Shown: positions 1-12,269, numbered from the stretch's first letter. The stretch is DNA of 64,000 bases from Ananas comosus (GCF_001540865.1 NC_033629.1:4514905-4578904), one strand, 5' to 3'. The notes: generated by a model not told the origin, from the letters alone. Numbers and translations: made by a program.

Positions 1-19
1 TATATATATATATATATAT

Positions 20-238
20 GAGTTGATCTAGAATACTTTTACAAGTATCATTCCCATGTTGCTATCACGTTTTTAGCCATTGGATCTACTTTTTGATTAC
101 AAATAGCCCTTGGATCAAATACTATTCCACCTACCACCACCTACCACCATCATCTCAACCTCACATCTCTCCATCCAAGGGCTAAAAACACACAAGTATC
201 ACTTGGGTGATACTTGTAAAAGTATTCTAGCCCTACTC
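20..238. mobile_element. MITE with long terminal inverted repeats
   Basis: Both ends carry CTAGAATACTTTTACAAGTATCA-like sequence in inverted orientation (about 24-45 and the complement of 205-231), with further inverted similarity inward (TTTTTAGCCATTGGAT against the complement of the sequence near 175-192). The element is flanked by (TA)n on both sides, consistent with insertion into TA dinucleotides, although the microsatellite hides the exact duplication. It has no coding capacity. The superfamily is not certain. Confidence 0.65.
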
Positions 239-240
239 AT

Positions 241-1289
241 ATATATATATAGGCTGGGTGAGTAATCTGAGTTTAATTAAAATTGGGCCAATATTGCTGG
301 CCCATAAAAACAAATCCATAGACAAACAAAATAATAAAATTTTACTAAATTTGCACTCTCCCTCTTTTTCTTTCAAAGAGCTCTAAATCTCCAATCTCTT
401 CTCTCTCTTTCTTTCTCTATCTCTCACCCTAAGCGGCCAAGCCTAAAGCCTTTCTAAATTACCAAGTAACAGTACGCGCCCGTTGTTATCTACGTTATCA
501 TTAGTTGTGTACTTGATAAAATATACAGAATATTTTTAAGATAAAAAATTATTATTTATACAAAATTTTGATATTAGTTATATATGATTAAATAATTTAT
601 TCCAGTATTTGTCTATATAATTTATTCATTTTTTTACCGCATAAATGAAAAGAAATAATATGAAGATTGAAGGCGGATGAGAGGACATGCGAGACTGAAA
701 TGATTAGATATTCAACTCATAACTCTGTCACGCCCCGGGGTCCCTTTTCAGTTTAAAACNAAGCATTTTAACATGGAAAAAGGATCCGGATCAATTAAAA
801 GACCCAACAATCCAAAAATTTGCACCATTTCAATTTTCGCTGAACAAAAAAAAAAAAAGTGACCGCGAATTCGCAGATAGTCACTTCAGCTTTAGGTCAG
901 AAAATACAGGACTCTGTTTAGAAATATGGAGAGATTATAGTCCACACGGTGTGTTGTTTATTTTAATTTGTATCAGATTGCGTATATCTTAGAATCGATT
1001 ATAATATACTTTTTATATAACGTACTAATTGTTATTGTCCCACATCAAATAAAAAATAATTTAGAGTGAAAATATATAAGGCTTCACACCCTAATAATAA
1101 TAACTGGGTTTAAATATTTTGAACTGTAGTTTGGATTCAACGGTACATAAGCTTTCGTCCCGAATTTGTTTTTCTTAGTACCACTGGATGACCCTCCAAT
1201 CCCAAACGGATGCACTTGCAAACCGGTTGGGGAACAAAATAAAAAATAGAATGAAGTTTGAGGACAATTGCTGCAATTAACCAAAAATA

Positions 1290-1349
<60 letters not shown>

Positions 1350-1737
1350 AGAGAGTAATGGATACGTTTCGCATAAAGCCGTAATTAGGCGTCGTGAAAC
1401 AACGGATCCAAATAGGTTTAATGGGCCTTAAAAGGCCGAAGAATAGGCCCATAGGCCTAAATATTGCAACAATCAACTCTGACAAGGCCTGAAACAATAT
1501 TATTACGAGGCCCAGGAACAAACCCACCGACCCTATTTGTGCCTTAAAAGCAAATCCGGGTCCACACAAAGCCCTGGTCCCTTTGTTGGGTCACCTTGTA
1601 GGTCTCTGTAGATCCCACAGAACCCCCGAGTTAAAGCATCGCGTGTCGTGCTCCTGCGATCCCCGGAACCCAATCTCTCTCGACCCATCCATTAACCCCC
1701 CTCCGAACCCTTCTTCGTCCTCTGCCGAGCTCCTCTA
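241..1737. other. Gene-free upstream region of the RBM25-like gene
   Basis: AT-rich sequence without a supported gene. It contains an LTR-end-like motif TGTCACGCCCCGGGGTCCC (about 727-745) followed by an N at 760, a GTCCCACATCA motif (1037-1047) followed by TATATAAG (1074-1081), and a pure A-run of about 58 bases (1291-1348). The last 150 bases before 1738 are CT- and C-rich and probably form the promoter and leader of the downstream gene. A reverse-strand ORF across 1084-1569 is mostly the poly-A run read as poly-Phe and is not a gene. Confidence 0.6.
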
Positions 1738-4700
1738 ATGGCGATCGTCGCCCCTTCCTCCCCCGTAACCCTAGACTCCAAGCCCGAAAAATCCGACTCC
1801 GAGAACCCTCCTTCCTCCTCCGCCCCCTCCGCGCCCATCGAAAACCCTAATCCCAACCCCGTAAACCCTAACCCTAACCCCGTCGTGGCTCCGCCGCCCC
1901 CGGCCGTTCCATCCTTCGCACCGTCGTTCCGGCCCTTGGGAGCCCCGCACGTGCCCCAGTACTCCCCAGTCCCGAACCCTAGCTACCCGATGGCCCCAAA
2001 CCCTAGCATCCAGCCTCCGGGGGTGGCGGCGATGCCTCCGGGGGCCGCGGCGGGTGGTGTGGGAGTTGCGGCGGTGCGCCCGGTGGGGATGTATGCGGTT
2101 GCGCCTGGGCAACCGCCGGTGCACTATGGGCAGGTTCCGAATGGGTATATGGCGGTTCCTCCTCAGCCAGGGGTGATCCCTCCACCCGGTGGGTTTTCTT
2201 GAACTACTATTCTCCCTTTATGATCAGTTTCATCCTCTGGCCTTTCTTTTGCTAGATTATTATCTATAATGATTTGGCTTTGATTCGTTGATTATGAAAG
2301 TAAGAGTTTTACCTTTGTGTTAGATTTTTATGTCATGAAATATTAATTAAATTAGAAAATTGGCGATATATTATGCTAAGTGTTCTATTGTTAATAGAAA
2401 TAAGCGCATGGGAGACACTGAGTGACAGTATATTAAGTGCTCTGATAAGTTTTGTATTGTCATGCTCTGTGTCGAGATACGCATATGTTGATTATGAAAG
2501 TAGAGGGGATGGGTTGATGGGTGAAAAGGAGTTTTTGGCAAAAAAAAAGAAAAGAAAAAGAAAAACATAAGCTGTTGCTTGGAAAGGGATGCTCTTGATA
2601 TCGATAACTGGTATTTTCTGCTACAGCTTTGTGTTGTCGTTATTGGTGAGAAACGTCGGCAGTCGCCATTCTTGCAGTTGTTAAAAGATCACTTCCCCTC
2701 TATGTTGGTATGATTAAATTTATCTAACTGCATTTCATTTACACAAATGGTGCTGCTTTTGGATTCTTTTTAATGAGCATTTATCTAGGTTTAACATGTA
2801 AAAAGAATGAAAGGGTAAATTATTGTAGTTGCTCGTTTTAGCTTGTACCAGTTTTTTGAGACCAAAGAACATTTCCACTCATGGCCAATGGATTCTTAAT
2901 TCATCAACAGTGGATCAAACTAGCATGTGAGTGCCTGTTGCGAAATTTCCTAAGGTATTATAATATCTTTATCAAGCTGTCCACTGCGCATTCTTTTTTC
3001 CTAAATTCTCATTCTCCTCTGTTTCATCGTGCTGATTTTTCTTCAATTAGAAACCTAGATATAGAGGTACATTAATTGTGCTTTCCAAATTGAGTAGTAC
3101 ATTACACTGGTGTGAACTCTGCATCTGTTGCTACCCACTTTTATCTGGGGTAACTGCTGAAGGTGGTGTTCAAGGACATAGAAGAGGTAAGACGAACTTT
3201 ACACATCTCTAGTTTCATGAAATAGATATTATTTTTATGCATCTGCCCTCAGGTTAATCGTTCAGCTGGTGATATTTGCCTAGCCTGTGCTGCGAATCTC
3301 TTGTATTCTTGTATTATGTGGTAACAATGTCTGATCATTTCTCTTCTTTTTTGGTTGAGCATCCTATGTAAAGCAATACATTTTAAAGATGAGTAAGCAC
3401 TGTTTGATAAATTTATGTATCCTGTCTGACATGTTTGCATAGATATTGCTTTTTTTTTTGTGTTTATGCAGGAGTGCCTCGTTATCCCGGCCCATACCCT
3501 GCTATGATGCGCCCAGGTTTTCCCCCACGCCCAATCCCTTCAGTCGGCGTGATTCCACAGCTTCCACGGCCTCCTGTTCCAGGGATCCGTGGTGTTCCAC
3601 CCATTGTGACCCCTTCAGTCAGACCTGTTGTCCCCATTGTTGCTCCAGCTGAAAAGCCACAGACTACAGTTTACGTTGGCAAGATTTCTCCCTCAGTAGA
3701 CAATGAGTTTCTCCTTTCTCTTCTCCGAGTGAGTTTCTGTTTGTACTGGAAACATGAGAACATATTATATTCCCTGTAATATCCCAATATTGCAACTTGG
3801 TCCCTGGACTGTCCTCTTGAACAAGTTGTTCCCTGAACTTTCTTATACATTGCAATTCCATATCTTGCCATAGAAAGAAAAGCTCATATCTGTTTGCTTT
3901 TGATATGAAATGACCTTTTCAACCCTGTTTTAAGTTAACTGAGAAAACAAGTCATTTTATAGGATATATAGAGGGGTCAAATTGTTATTTTACAAAAAAG
4001 GAATTTATTTTATTTTTTGATTGTCGAGGACTAAAGAGTTTAAGTCAAAAGTTCAGGGGCACAGCACATTATCAGGTTGGTTCAGGGATCAATGACACAT
4101 TTCTCCCAATATCTATGATGGTATTCTCTATTTAGTGTTCTTGTTAACCAAATCCTTGCGTTGTATTTTTGGTTGAAGCTGTGTGGACCAGTGAAAAGTT
4201 GGAAGCGTGCTCAAGATCCTAGTACTGGCACTCTTAAAGGCTTTGGGTTTTGTGAGTTTGAATCTGCTGAAGGAATTCTTCGCGCACTGCGCTTGCTCAG
4301 TAAATTAAACATTGACGGTCAAGAATTGGTGGTAAGTTATGTAATTGTTTTTTTCCCTTCATGTACAGGTTCGATGCTACGCAGATGTTTTCATTTGCCA
4401 GTAGTTATACTTCTCTAGTGCAGATAGTCTGCTAATTAATTCTATTTGTTGAGAGATCTATAGATTAATGGGTGTTTCTACAATAATTTTTTATTTCCTT
4501 CAAATAGTCTCTCTTTTTTTTTCCCCCATCTGTCTGATTATAATGTGAACTAGATGAATTTTCTTTTATTTTCTTAAAAATATGAATCTTTCCACAATCT
4601 GTAACCTCTTGAGCTTGTTTTTGCTGGTAAATTAAAGATACTACATTTGTTATTTATAACAATTAGTGAGTAGATCAAGTTTTATGTAATTTTGATAGTT

Positions 4701-7540
4701 TCATCAAACTACAAGCTTGCTTATTTAATTTCCGTGGCAAATGCCTTTTAGCACCTGCTAAATTCTATTGACTCTCTTAGGGCTGTTTTATGGTTGAGGT
4801 CTTTTGTAACTAAATCTCATACTGTGGGGGGAGAAAAGGCTTATATGATGATGATGATGCGAAGCATGGGATGACTATGACACTGCAACATGTGCCTTAA
4901 ATTATATATACACTTCTTTATTGTTTTTGTACTAATCTCATACTTTGGGGCAAAAGGGCTTATATGATGATGATGATGATGATGCGAAGTGTGGTGATGA
5001 CTATGACACTGCAACGTGTACCTTAAATTATAGATACACTTCTCGACACAGGCTTATTTCCTAGTTAATTGCAGTTATTTTTGCTTATCTTTCTTTGTGT
5101 ATTGTATTACATGGTCTTCAAACTTCTGGTGTCTTGTCTTTTTTTTTTTTAATTATTATTATCATTAATGCTTCTTTTTATCTAATTTGAATTGGAATCA
5201 CCAGTTAAACATTAATCAAGCGACCAGGGAGTATCTTGAGAAATATGTTGAAAAGAAGACAGAAAGGGAAAAGGAAAAGATGAAAGAAAACGAATCTGGA
5301 GGTGGCGATAAAGAGAGTGAAAGTATATCTGGTAGCAGAAAGGAGTTGCTGAAGCCAGCCACAGAGGAAGCCAAAAAGGATTCGGAAGATTCCAGTGATA
5401 AAGAAAATCAAGAGGACTCACAGAAATTTGGTGTTGTTACTGATGAAGATCGTGAGGCGGACAGAGATGCTGTAGAGAAGATTAGCGATATGATTGAGGA
5501 GAGACTAAAGACCAATCCCTTGCCGCCTCCACCACCAGTACCGCCACCTGCTGATGGCTTAGCTAAGTCACAGTCTGAACTTGCTTCCAGATCAAGAGAT
5601 GGCGATTCAGAAGTCGATGTAATGAAAAGTGGTAAAGCCAAGTCAAATTAGTTTCTCATTGTCATTTTAAAGTGCAATTCCAGCAATAATTAAAATTTAC
5701 TTGATACCCTACTGTAGCTGATATTAAATATTGGAATCACCTTTGATGTAGATGCTGCCGAAGAGAAGAATGATGAAGAAACCACAAGTGAAAACAAGGC
5801 AGCAACTGAAAGTGACAAGCCTGGAGTAAGCTCACCTGATAGGAATAGGAGTGATAGGAGTAAAGAGCGAGAAAAAGAACGTGAGAAAAGGGAAAAGGAG
5901 AGAGAACTCGAGAGATACGAGAGAGACCGCGAGCGCGAGCGAGTCAGAAGGGAGCGAGAGAGGGAACAGAAACAAAGAGAATCGGAGCGGTTATATAGGG
6001 AACGTCTCAAGGAATGGGAAGCTAGAGAGAGAGAGAAAGAGTATCACCGGCAGCATGAGAGGGAGAGAGAGAAGGACAAAGAGCGGGAGCGCCGGAGGGA
6101 GGTCTTGAGGCAGGAGGATGAAAGTGATGATGATGACTCGAGGAAAAGAAGGCGGAGAAGCAGCACTCTCGAGGATAAGAAAAGAAAGAGGCAGCGTGAG
6201 AGAGAGGATGATGCGGCTGATAGATTAAGGGAGGAGGAAGAAATTGCTGAAGCTAAGAGAAGAGCAGTTGAGGAGCAGCCAAAAGAAGTTGAATTAAAGC
6301 CTTCTGTGGTAGTGGAAATGGAGTGCGAAAACCCTATAATTCCCGAAGAAAGAGAAGATGCTGAAGGAAAGCAAGTAGCTTCAGATCAGAATTGTGAGGT
6401 TGTTTCCACTAATGGAGATGTTAATGTTGGTAAGTTTATTTGCATTTGCCATGTATTTATTCTCCAATGTGTATTTATATCTGTAATGTCTAAGTTTTAA
6501 TGATGTGGATTGGCAATCAACAGGTGATGGAATCCATAGGAACAGTAACGGTGATGAACTGAACATGCAATCGGACCAAGCTCCTGACCTTAAGCAGAAT
6601 ACCAATGGTCCAACTAAGAAGCTGGGATTTGGTTTAATTGGTTCAGGAAAAAGAACAAATGTTCCTTCTGTTTTTCATCAAGAGGACGATGAGGATGTGG
6701 AGGAGAAAAAGATGAGACCCCTCATACCCATTGATTACTCCACTGAGGAATTACAAGCTGTCCAAAGTAATGCTTCTGGGGCACCGCCAAATATTGCTGC
6801 TGCTGCTGAGTATGCCAAGCGCATCTCCTCTGCTAATCCAAAGGAAGAAAAACATGAAATAGAAAAGGATAGAAGTAGGCGATCTAGTGAGAGATCGAGC
6901 CACCGAGATCGTGATAGGAATGATGATGAGGGTAAGGAGAGGATGCATGAGAAGATGTATGATCGGGAGAAAGATCGAGAAGAGAAACCTAAAACAGAAA
7001 ACAAGAAGCTTTTAGATGCGAAGCAGTTGATTGACATGATCCCAAAGACTAAGGAGGAGCTATTTGTCTATGAAATTAACTGGGCAATTTACGACAAAGT
7101 AAGACTGCATTCTCTTGCCTAGTTGTGTTATTTTCTCCTTTTGCTTTCGTGTTGATCCTTTTTATGAAGTTTTAAAGGTGTTTTTGCAACCTTATAGCGC
7201 TCACAGCAAATGATTTTACTTGTGCAGCTTCCTGTGTAATTCTTTTAATTTATGTTGGCTATTTCTTTAACGTATTTTGTTCTTCTTGTAGCTTGAGTTG
7301 CATGAGAGAATGAGACCTTGGATTTCAAAAAAAATCACTGAGTTTCTTGGCGAGGAGGAAGCAACATTGGTAGACTATATTGTGTCCTGTACCAAAGATC
7401 ATGTCCAGGCATCAAAGATGCTAGAGTTGCTTCAATCTATACTAGACGACGAAGCTGAGATGTTTGTTCTCAAAATGTGGAGGATGCTGATATTCGAAAT
7501 CAAGAAAGTTGAGACAGGCCTAGCAGCCAAAAGGATTTAA
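1738..7540 (+). CDS. RBM25: RNA-binding motif protein 25 (RBM25)-like splicing factor
   Basis: Nuclear pre-mRNA splicing factor; the family binds exonic RNA and U1 snRNP components and influences splice-site choice. I infer seven coding exons: 1738-2188, 3472-3728, 4179-4331, 5205-5631, 5752-6429, 6524-7098 and 7292-7540. All junctions are GT-AG and the sum is 2790 nt, giving 929 aa in frame. Residues 1-210 are Pro/Asn/Val-rich. An RRM spans about 215-290, with RNP2 VYVGKI at 217-222 and RNP1 KGFGFCEF at 256-263; the RRM is split by the intron after residue 236. Residues about 450-640 are a dense RE/RD/ER tract. A PWI domain closes the protein, with the Pro-Trp-Ile triplet at 856-858. This order (RRM, RE/RD, PWI) is diagnostic of RBM25. 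The ATG follows a CT-rich leader. Intron 2 holds a Mutator-like MITE and intron 3 a tandem duplication. UTR ends were not determined. Confidence 0.93.
3791..4103. mobile_element. Mutator-like MITE in intron 2 of the RBM25-like gene
   Basis: A 313-bp insertion flanked by a perfect 9-bp duplication TCCCAATAT (3782-3790 and 4104-4112). The ends are imperfect inverted repeats: GCAACTTGGTCCCTGG on the left matches the complement of the right end around GTTCAGGGATCAATGAC. A 9-bp duplication is typical of the Mutator superfamily. No ORF. It lies entirely inside the intron and does not touch the splice sites. Confidence 0.75.
4812..5043 (+). repeat. Tandem duplication (about 118 bp, two copies) in intron 3
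   Basis: Two diverged direct copies, about 4812-4920 and 4931-5043. They share CTCATACTGTGGGG/CTCATACTTTGGGG, a GATGATGATG run, GACTATGACACTGCAAC and a CCTTAAATTATA segment. The second copy has two or three extra GAT triplets, so slippage occurred after the duplication. It is intronic and non-coding. Confidence 0.8.
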
Positions 7541-10007
7541 ATGTCAGGTTATTTTCTTTTCCTTTCTAGATTCTTTTTTAGGCTGTTTGTGAATTAGTTT
7601 TGTTTTTGAATTTATATCGCAGCAGGGGAGAGGACTATTAATCTTTTATGTTTCCAAGTTGAACTCAGTTGCACTTTTTTCCCCCGCTATGCTAGTGATG
7701 ACACTTCTGCGTTTCTTCTCTAGTTTATTTTATTTGCAGTCCTATTATCATCTCGAAAGAGTGGCTCTCAAAGGTCTTTTACTGCAACTGGAACTTGAAA
7801 CTTTGCAGCACACTTCTCTGGAGTAATGTTCTCTGTTGATCTCTGAGTATTATGTGTCATCATTCAGTTACGTATGCTGCTGAAACACATCTTTGTATTA
7901 TCAAGGGCGCTGATTTTTATTTATTTTCACATAATAGTCACCTCAAGTCTTTCATTTTTCTGTACAACTTCTTAACATGTTACTGTTGTATAATATTTTA
8001 AGATATATCTTTTGTCACCTGAATGCCAACCATCTACTGGCTGTGTTTTGCATCTTGTCGAGTGAATTCTTCGTGGTAGTATTCTGGAGTAGAATTATCT
8101 ACTCTTTTCTACTGCAGTGATAGCCGGGAAGCTTTTAATTTTCTTGGTGGGTTTTGGTATGTGGGGGATTGATTTTAATCCTTCAAGTTGCCAATGATCT
8201 TTTGTGAGGTAATCTTTATGCATGGCAGTGTGTTTGTCTTATTAGTTTCTTATACACTGCGTGTTATATTATTACTTTTCCTATGTGCTATCAATTGCTG
8301 TTATAGTCTTTCGCATTGCCATCTATTCATTTCTGTCTAGCTTGTTCTTTCATTGATTTTTTTTTTTTTTTTAATTTGCGATGTTATTTTTATTTTTTAA
8401 CGTGCTTGACAATCCCAATGTGTGGATAGAATATTACCTGCAGGTGCAATGTGGGATTGAAACCTCTAGTTATGGTCAAACTGATGGGGCAAATATCACT
8501 ACCATCGCCTCGAGGTAAGTATTTTTGCTAATTTCGTTGGATCCTTTATCATTGAGATCCTTCATCCTCGGTCTTTCCCACACAAAAAAAAAAAAAAGAA
8601 AATAGAAAAAAGAAAGATATAGGTCGTGATGCATACTCGTGTAAAAATTTGGTCAGTTGCCTCTGTTCAATTACAGCTACACAAATGCTATGTCTCTGTT
8701 CTGCTTGGTGAATCATAATGCTATTATAATAATATAATATATATACGCCCCCTATTTTTTTTTTGTGGAGAGAGAAAGGTTGCGTACTATATTATTCACC
8801 TTGTTTACTTTTTCTTTTTTTTTCTTTTTTTTTAGAATTGAATTTAATTAAAAATGTAAAGCGGTTAGGCATAAGATACTTAATTTTTACCCATTATAAT
8901 ATCATGTCCTTTGTGAGATTGGCATGCTTTATGCTAGCCGACCAAATAGAAGTTTCAACTAGTAGCTTGGCTGTTTTGCTCCCAGAAATATTGCCGTTCC
9001 TAGAAAAACAATTATCTGACAGAGGTATTCGGATGCTCAAGACAAAATTACTCGCCGCCATCTAATGCACTGGTAAGTTTTTCTTCGCGGCTGAAAAAAA
9101 GTTGCCTATGAGCCTCTTTCCAAAAGGGAAACCAAAAAAAAAAAAAAAAAGTAAAAATGACAAATGTATGGAACATGACGTCCTTCATCCAATGTCCTTG
9201 TAGTTCGTACAGACTTTCTGCACGTTCTGAAGGTCAAAGATGGCAGCAAGTGGAGTAAATATGTACAGCTAAGAACGATGGCAAAAAATGATAAACAGTA
9301 TGCCACAGAACAATATCTAGCTCGATAAGAATGGGTTATTCCAAACTTTACGATTATGGCAAAATGGAGGAGGATGAATTAACGGGAAAGGAATATGGCA
9401 TGTTTAAGTTAAGGGGAAAGGAATATGGCATGTTAAGTCGCGCCCCGGGCGTGTGCTTCTTGCATCTGCTGATTTGCAAGGCAAGAGACATCTCATCTGA
9501 TCCTTCCTTCTCCCTTACAAGCCAAGCAAAAGACCAATACTACGTTCAACAGATCAAGCATACCTTAATAATTGTTTCTGTGAGACTCCTGTTATTAACT
9601 TGTTATACTGTGATATCCCCTAGTCCCTAGATAGGTAGGTAACTAGACTAGTTTTCATTTCATTTCATATTCTATCCTCTCGATTATATTTCCTCTCATT
9701 AACGTGCTACACCCGCCAGTCATTCATTCCCATATTTCTCCCTCAGTTCCTCACCCACTTTCTTCCCGTCATCATTCCTTCACTTCGAAACCGGAACCGA
9801 GTCGGTCCACGCGGCGAGGCTATCAATTGCACCCTTTCAAAGTTCCAACCCCCATCTCTCAAATTCAAAAATCTCCCTAAACACAGTAGGGCTGACGACA
9901 CAATCTTTCTAACAAACCAACCACTTCCACCTCATCACCCACTCCACAGTTCACACCCAATCCTACCTACGTCAATCAAATTGCAATAAATACCAAAAAC
10001 AAAGAAA
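7541..10007. other. Intergenic region between the RBM25-like and GH81 genes
   Basis: The first several hundred bases are probably the 3' UTR and downstream flank of the RBM25-like gene. The rest is T-rich, gene-free sequence. A short direct repeat around GGAAAGGAATATGGCATG occurs twice at about 9390-9432. From about 9700 to 10007 the sequence is C- and CT-rich and probably carries the promoter and leader of the GH81 gene. No clear TATA box was recognised. Small ORFs here show no domain. Confidence 0.55.
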
Positions 10008-12269
10008 ATGCTGAAGGAATTAGGGAAAAGACTCAGCAGTATCAAGGCGCATATAATATTCGAAAACCCCATCGCAAAGAAGAAGAAGAGGAGGAGGAGG
10101 AGGAGGAGACAACAACAAACCGAAACCCAAATTCAAATCCAAGCACCCTCTTCCTCTGCACGGCCCCCACCTTGGATTCCTCCAATTCCTGGGAGTATTT
10201 CTAGCACAACAATGACTCACCGCCACGATGGTCATAAGCCATTCCTCTTCCCCGGGGTCCAATCCACCGTTCTCCCCGACCCCTCCCCCTTATTCTCCCC
10301 CCAACTCCTCTCCTCCCCTCTCCCCACCAACTCCTTCTTCCAGAACTTCGCCCTCAAAAATGGCGACCAGCCCGAGTACATCCATCCCTACCTCATCAAA
10401 TCCTCCTCCTCCTCCCTCTCCCTCTCCTTCCCCTCCCGCTTCGCCACCCCTTCCTTCATCTACCAAACCTTCGTCCCGGACCTCACCGTCTCCTCCCCCT
10501 CCGCCTCGGACGCTAACCCTAAATCCCACCTCATCTCCTCCTTCGACGACCTCAGCGTCACCCTCGACCTCGTCCCCTCCTCCCTCCGCTGCTTCCTCGT
10601 CCGCGGGAGCCCCTTCGTCACCGTCTCCACCCTCGGCTCCTCCCCCGCGGACCTCTCCATCGCCACCATCCACGCCTTCCTCTCCGTCGCCCCCAACGCC
10701 TCCTTCACCAAGCACAGGTTCGAGCTCAACAGCGGCCAGACCTTCCTCTGCTACTCCTCCGCCCCGCTCCGCCTCGCCCCCTCCGGGGTCTCCCTCCTCA
10801 CCGCCCCCGCCTTCTCCGGCGTCGTCCGCCTCGCCTTCTTGCCCGACCCCAGCTACGAGCCCGTCCTCGACCGCTTCAGCTCCTGCTACCCGGTCTCCGG
10901 CGCCGCCTCCCTCGCCCGCCCCTTCTGCGTCGAGTACAACTGGGCCAAGGAGGGCTGGGGCGAGCTGCTCCTCCTCGCGCACCCGCTCCACCTCCGCCTT
11001 CTCGACCGCGCCTGCGGCGTCACCGTGCTGGAGGACTTCAAGTACAGAAGCATCGACGGCGATCTCGTCGGCGTCGTCGCGGATTCCTGGGTGCTCAGGA
11101 CTGATCCCGTGTCGCCCACTTGGCATTCGATGAAAGGCGTCAGCGAGGATGGCTTCGCCGAGATCGCATCCGCTCTCTGCAAGGACGCCGACGGCCTCTG
11201 CTCCGCGCCCATCGCTACCACTTCGTCCTACTTTTACGGGAAGGCGGTCGCCCGCGCTGCCCGGCTGGCTTTGATCGCGGAAGAGGTCGGCTTTCCCGAC
11301 GTGATTCCGGCCGTGCGGCAGTTCTTGAAGGCCTCCGTCACTCCGTGGCTGGATGGGAGCTTCGGCGGGAATGCTTTTCTCTATGATCACAAATGGGGCG
11401 GGCTCGTCACCAAGCAGGGGTCGGTGGATTCCGGCGCGGACTTTGGTTTCGGGATCTTTAATGATCACCATTACCACTTGGGTTACTTTATATACGCAAT
11501 TGCCGTCCTTTCTAAGCTCGATCCGTCGTGGGGAAGGAAGTATATGTCTCATGCTTATTCGATGGTCGCCGATTTCATGACTTTGTCCCGCAAGCAGGAT
11601 GCCAGTTATGCTAGATTGAGATGCTTTGATCTCTGGAAGTTGCATTCTTGGGCGGGAGGATTGACGGAGTTTGCTGACGGGCGGAATCGGGAGAGCACGA
11701 GCGAGGCGGTGAATGCGTATTACTCCGCCGCCCTTTTGGGATTGAGCTTTGGCGATACCCACCTCGTGGCCATCGGGTCGACACTCGCTGCCTTCGAGAT
11801 TCTCGCCGCACAGACGTGGTGGCACGTGCGGGAGGGGGAAGGGATGTACGAGGACGATTTTAGTAGGGAGAATCGAGTGGTGGGAGTATTGTGGGCTAAT
11901 AAGAGGGATAGCGGGCTCTGGTTCGCTCCCCCCGAGTGGAAGGAATGCAGGCTGGGTATTCAGGTCTTACCGTTGCTGCCGATTACTGAGGTTCTGTTCC
12001 AAGACGTCGCGTTCGTGAGGGAGTTAGTGAAGTGGGCGTCGCCGGCTTTGGCGCGGGAAGGTGTTGGGGAAGGGTGGAAGGGCTTTGCGTATGCGTTGGA
12101 AGGGGTGTATGACAAGGAGAGCGCAATGGAGAAGACTAGGGCGTTGAATGGATTCGATGATGGTAATTCGCTCTCGAATATGCTGTGGTGGCTTTACAGT
12201 AGGGGCGAAGATGTGGAGGGGGTAATTGCGTCCGTGAGATGCTGCTGGTATCGGCATTACTGCCATTAA
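10008..12269 (+). CDS. Endo-1,3(4)-beta-glucanase, glycoside hydrolase family 81
   Basis: Hydrolyses internal beta-1,3-glucosidic bonds. Plant members act on callose or on oomycete and fungal glucans, and the legume relative is the beta-glucan elicitor-binding protein. It is a single exon of 753 aa, close to the usual plant length. Family signatures are clear: FLFPGVQSTVLPDPS (about 80-95), LPTNSFFQNF, SHLISSFDDL, GDLVGVVADSWVL, then the catalytic region DFGFGIFNDHHYHLGY (from residue 478; the Asp of NDHH is 486), RCFDLWKLHSWAGG and RESTSEAVNAYY with Glu562 and Glu566, the ExxxE pair implicated in catalysis. The C-terminus has NRVVGVLW and NSLSNMLWW. The first ATG gives a basic N-terminus (KKKKRRRRRRR) without an evident signal peptide, as in plant homologues; a later ATG before HRHDGHKPFLFPG is possible. 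GC content is very high in the 5' half, which leaves long spurious ORFs in other frames. Substrate and role are inferred from family. Confidence 0.95.
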   Translation: MLKELGKRLSSIKAHIIFENPIAKKKKRRRRRRRQQQTETQIQIQAPSSSARPPPWIPPIPGSISSTTMTHRHDGHKPFLFPGVQSTVLPDPSPLFSPQLLSSPLPTNSFFQNFALKNGDQPEYIHPYLIKSSSSSLSLSFPSRFATPSFIYQTFVPDLTVSSPSASDANPKSHLISSFDDLSVTLDLVPSSLRCFLVRGSPFVTVSTLGSSPADLSIATIHAFLSVAPNASFTKHRFELNSGQTFLCYSSAPLRLAPSGVSLLTAPAFSGVVRLAFLPDPSYEPVLDRFSSCYPVSGAASLARPFCVEYNWAKEGWGELLLLAHPLHLRLLDRACGVTVLEDFKYRSIDGDLVGVVADSWVLRTDPVSPTWHSMKGVSEDGFAEIASALCKDADGLCSAPIATTSSYFYGKAVARAARLALIAEEVGFPDVIPAVRQFLKASVTPWLDGSFGGNAFLYDHKWGGLVTKQGSVDSGADFGFGIFNDHHYHLGYFIYAIAVLSKLDPSWGRKYMSHAYSMVADFMTLSRKQDASYARLRCFDLWKLHSWAGGLTEFADGRNRESTSEAVNAYYSAALLGLSFGDTHLVAIGSTLAAFEILAAQTWWHVREGEGMYEDDFSRENRVVGVLWANKRDSGLWFAPPEWKECRLGIQVLPLLPITEVLFQDVAFVRELVKWASPALAREGVGEGWKGFAYALEGVYDKESAMEKTRALNGFDDGNSLSNMLWWLYSRGEDVEGVIASVRCCWYRHYCH

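Noticed and set aside
1084..1569. Reverse-strand 161-aa ORF with a poly-Phe stretch
   Set aside because: It arises from reading a 58-base A-run; no domain or conserved flank.
8763..9065. 100-aa ORF downstream of the RBM25-like gene
   Set aside because: Begins in T-rich sequence, has no recognisable domain and no splice context linking it to either neighbour.
10228..11133. A 301-aa +2-frame ORF rich in Ser/Pro within the GH81 gene
   Set aside because: Also a frame shadow of the GC-rich exon, with no domain.
10290..11825. A 511-aa reverse-strand ORF over the GH81 gene
   Set aside because: It is an antisense shadow created by the high third-position GC of the glucanase. Its content is Gly/Glu/Arg low-complexity, whereas the forward frame has full GH81 motifs.
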